Positions 13,604 through 14,816 of a DNA stretch of 14,816 nt are shown one piece after another. Source of the stretch: M55B174 sp034716235 (GTDB taxonomy: Bacteria > Patescibacteriota > Minisyncoccia > CAIUEV01 > JAHKAQ01); assembly GCA_034716235.1 (NCBI GenBank), contig JAYEHH010000016.1, forward strand, positions 1 through 14,816, given 5' to 3'. The notes under the pieces are model-generated. The model had not been told where the DNA came from, made no database searches, and saw only the letters and a list, made by a program, of their open reading frames with translations. Position numbers and translations under genes: made by a program. How positions within the stretch are numbered: the stretch's first letter is position 1; every line of letters begins with the position of its first letter.

Positions 13604-14713
13604 ATGAAAAAAATTCCTATTTTAACTGCTCTCACCACTATTTTCTTATTGGGCAGTGCCAAGATTGCTTCAGCTACATATATAGAATCCCTGGTTCCTT
13701 GTGGTCCTACCAAAAATATGTGCACTCTGTGTGATTTTGTGTTAATGGCCAATAATATTTTTGAGTTTATTCTAAAAATTTCTTTAGCAACCGCTATTCT
13801 GTTTGTTGCCATTGCCGGTATTCTTTATATTGTTTCTGCTGGCTCAGAACAATTAATGACAACCGCTAAATCAGCTATGACCTATGCTCTAATGGGTTTT
13901 GGTTTTTGTTTAGGTGCTTGGTTATTGGTCCAAGTTATTGCCTCTTCGTTGGGTTATAGTAATTGGCATACAATAGATATACATTGCGATCACTTCCTCT
14001 CAAAGTCCGCCTTAATTGCCGCTGAGGAGAATTGTAAAAACAAGGGTGGAACATTGAATCCTAAAACAGGATTCTGCGAATGCACGGATCCCGATACGGT
14101 GAAATATGAGGGAAGATGCGTAGATAAAAACTTAGTTTCTGATATAAAAGACTGTGATAATGGAACAAATCAAGAATGGAATTATGATACGAATGAATGT
14201 AATTGTAAAGATGGTTATAATGAAAATGATGATAAAAACTGTGTTAGTGCATATTGCTGGCAATGTGATTCTGTTAGAACTTTCGCTCCCTTAGGCTCTA
14301 ATCGTTGGTATTGCACTCCCCCATGTAAAAAAGCTAGTGGATTAGTTAGAGGAAGTGGAGGTAGTAGAATAATAGAAAATGGTTGCATTCCGGGTGATGC
14401 TTGTGGAACAATAAGTGATATAGGAGCGTTGGGGAGACCTTGTGGAACTAGCGATGGAAGTACCTGCCAAGCAACAAATTGTTTATACGGAAAAGACAAT
14501 GGAGCTGGAGGAAAACTTTGTAATAATGGTAATCATTGTTGTAAGGTGCAACCTCAAATAGATCCTACTGAATGTAATCGTTGCAGTGGCTATGATATTT
14601 TTATAGATATTACCCTTGGCACTAATTGCACAACACGAGCTGATGGAACAAACAGATTAGAATGTGTGGACTCTGGAGGCCAATGTGCCCCTAATTCCAA
14701 TGTTTGCCCTTAA
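13604..14713 (+). CDS. TrbC/VirB2-type pilin-like membrane protein with cysteine-rich extracellular tail
   Basis: A 369-residue secreted or membrane surface protein. The signal peptide is MKKIPILTALTTIFLLGSAKIASA (split: KK n-region, hydrophobic 5-19, ASA at 22-24). Next is a short segment with C33, C40 and C43 (VPCGPTKNMCTLC), then helix 1 (about 50-79), a small loop, and helix 2 (about 92-117). This two-helix layout matches the TrbC/VirB2-like pilins common in Parcubacteria, which usually end soon after helix 2. Here about 250 more residues follow with 27 cysteines (31 in total). Two tandem modules fit C-x(13-14)-C-x-C-x(11)-C (144-172 and 184-213), then denser CC and CxxC patterns. Function is unknown; a disulfide-stabilised adhesive or pilus-associated role is inference. 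No Shine-Dalgarno sequence precedes the ATG. Confidence 0.8.
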   Translation: MKKIPILTALTTIFLLGSAKIASATYIESLVPCGPTKNMCTLCDFVLMANNIFEFILKISLATAILFVAIAGILYIVSAGSEQLMTTAKSAMTYALMGFGFCLGAWLLVQVIASSLGYSNWHTIDIHCDHFLSKSALIAAEENCKNKGGTLNPKTGFCECTDPDTVKYEGRCVDKNLVSDIKDCDNGTNQEWNYDTNECNCKDGYNENDDKNCVSAYCWQCDSVRTFAPLGSNRWYCTPPCKKASGLVRGSGGSRIIENGCIPGDACGTISDIGALGRPCGTSDGSTCQATNCLYGKDNGAGGKLCNNGNHCCKVQPQIDPTECNRCSGYDIFIDITLGTNCTTRADGTNRLECVDSGGQCAPNSNVCP

Positions 14714-14740
14714 AAACTCTTAAGGTTTCTACTTAGAAAC

Positions 14741-14776
14741 TACTATAAAGACGCAAAATTTTGCGTCTTTATAGTA
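14741..14776. terminator. Perfect 36-nt palindrome, probable bidirectional terminator
   Basis: The left half (14741-14758, TACTATAAAGACGCAAAA) is the exact reverse complement of the right half (14759-14776). The hairpin core AAAGACGC/GCGTCTTT with TTT on both sides suits transcription from either direction. It lies 28 nt after the stop codon of the pilin-like gene and beyond the 3' end of the converging tRNA, so it would serve both. The T-tract is short, so strength is uncertain. Confidence 0.75.
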
Positions 14777-14790
14777 TCTAATTTCTCTAG

Positions 14791-14816
14791 TACCAGGAGT
14801 GGGGGTTGAACCCACG
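14791..14816 (-). tRNA. 3' end of a tRNA gene, cut by the window edge
   Basis: On the minus strand the visible part is a perfect T-arm GTGGG/CCCAC with loop TTCAACC, followed by acceptor 3' strand TCCTGGT and discriminator A. CTAGAG follows, so CCA is not encoded. The missing 5' end should begin ACCAGGA. The anticodon lies outside the window, so the amino acid cannot be given. Confidence 0.75.

Noticed and set aside
14215..14499. 94-residue open frame opposite the cysteine-rich tail
   Set aside because: Antisense to a gene with a clear signal peptide and regular cysteine spacing; proline/leucine-rich with no family features.

Overview
The window looks like a chromosomal piece of a small-genome, AT-rich bacterium, most likely a Candidate Phyla Radiation (Patescibacteria, Parcubacteria-like) member. 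This is inferred from a TrbC/VirB2-type two-helix pilin-like protein typical of that group, the absence of recognisable Shine-Dalgarno sequences before all ten protein genes, a very short YbaB, and intergenic CCTGCC/GGCAGG palindromes. The genetic code appears standard: Trp is read from TGG, and TGA ends mrdA.

Layout. Positions 1-606 hold a repeat-rich, GC-richer spacer, a broken 5' copy of tRNA-Lys, the intact tRNA-Lys(CTT), and an AAAGTT-rich leader to trpS (+). From 1599 to 13474 everything reads on the minus strand. In transcription order this is tRNA-Ala(GGC), dnaE, a DUF456 membrane protein, mrdA (PBP2), an RmlC-like cupin, rmlB, rmlD, rmlA, ybaB, a broken tRNA-Val copy, tRNA-Val(GAC) and a phosphomannomutase/phosphoglucomutase. 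The last part returns to the plus strand with a secreted or membrane pilin-like protein carrying a long cysteine-rich tail. It is followed by a perfect palindromic terminator and the 3' end of another tRNA on the minus strand.

How the genes fit together. RmlA, RmlB, an RmlC-like protein and RmlD form a compact dTDP-L-rhamnose block. A hexose-phosphate mutase downstream could supply sugar 1-phosphate. PBP2 serves peptidoglycan synthesis, and dnaE is the replicative polymerase, with an apparently complete metal-binding PHP domain. The pilin-like protein would be exposed at the surface.

The most unusual signal is at the two tRNA loci. Upstream of both tRNA-Lys and tRNA-Val lies a second copy of the tRNA 5' half. 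Each copy is interrupted at exactly the same point, between the D-loop and the 3' strand of the D-stem, by a palindrome starting CCTGCC, and each copy stops in the anticodon arm. The two loci also share short flanking motifs. This suggests a small palindromic element that targets, or arises at, tRNA D-arms.
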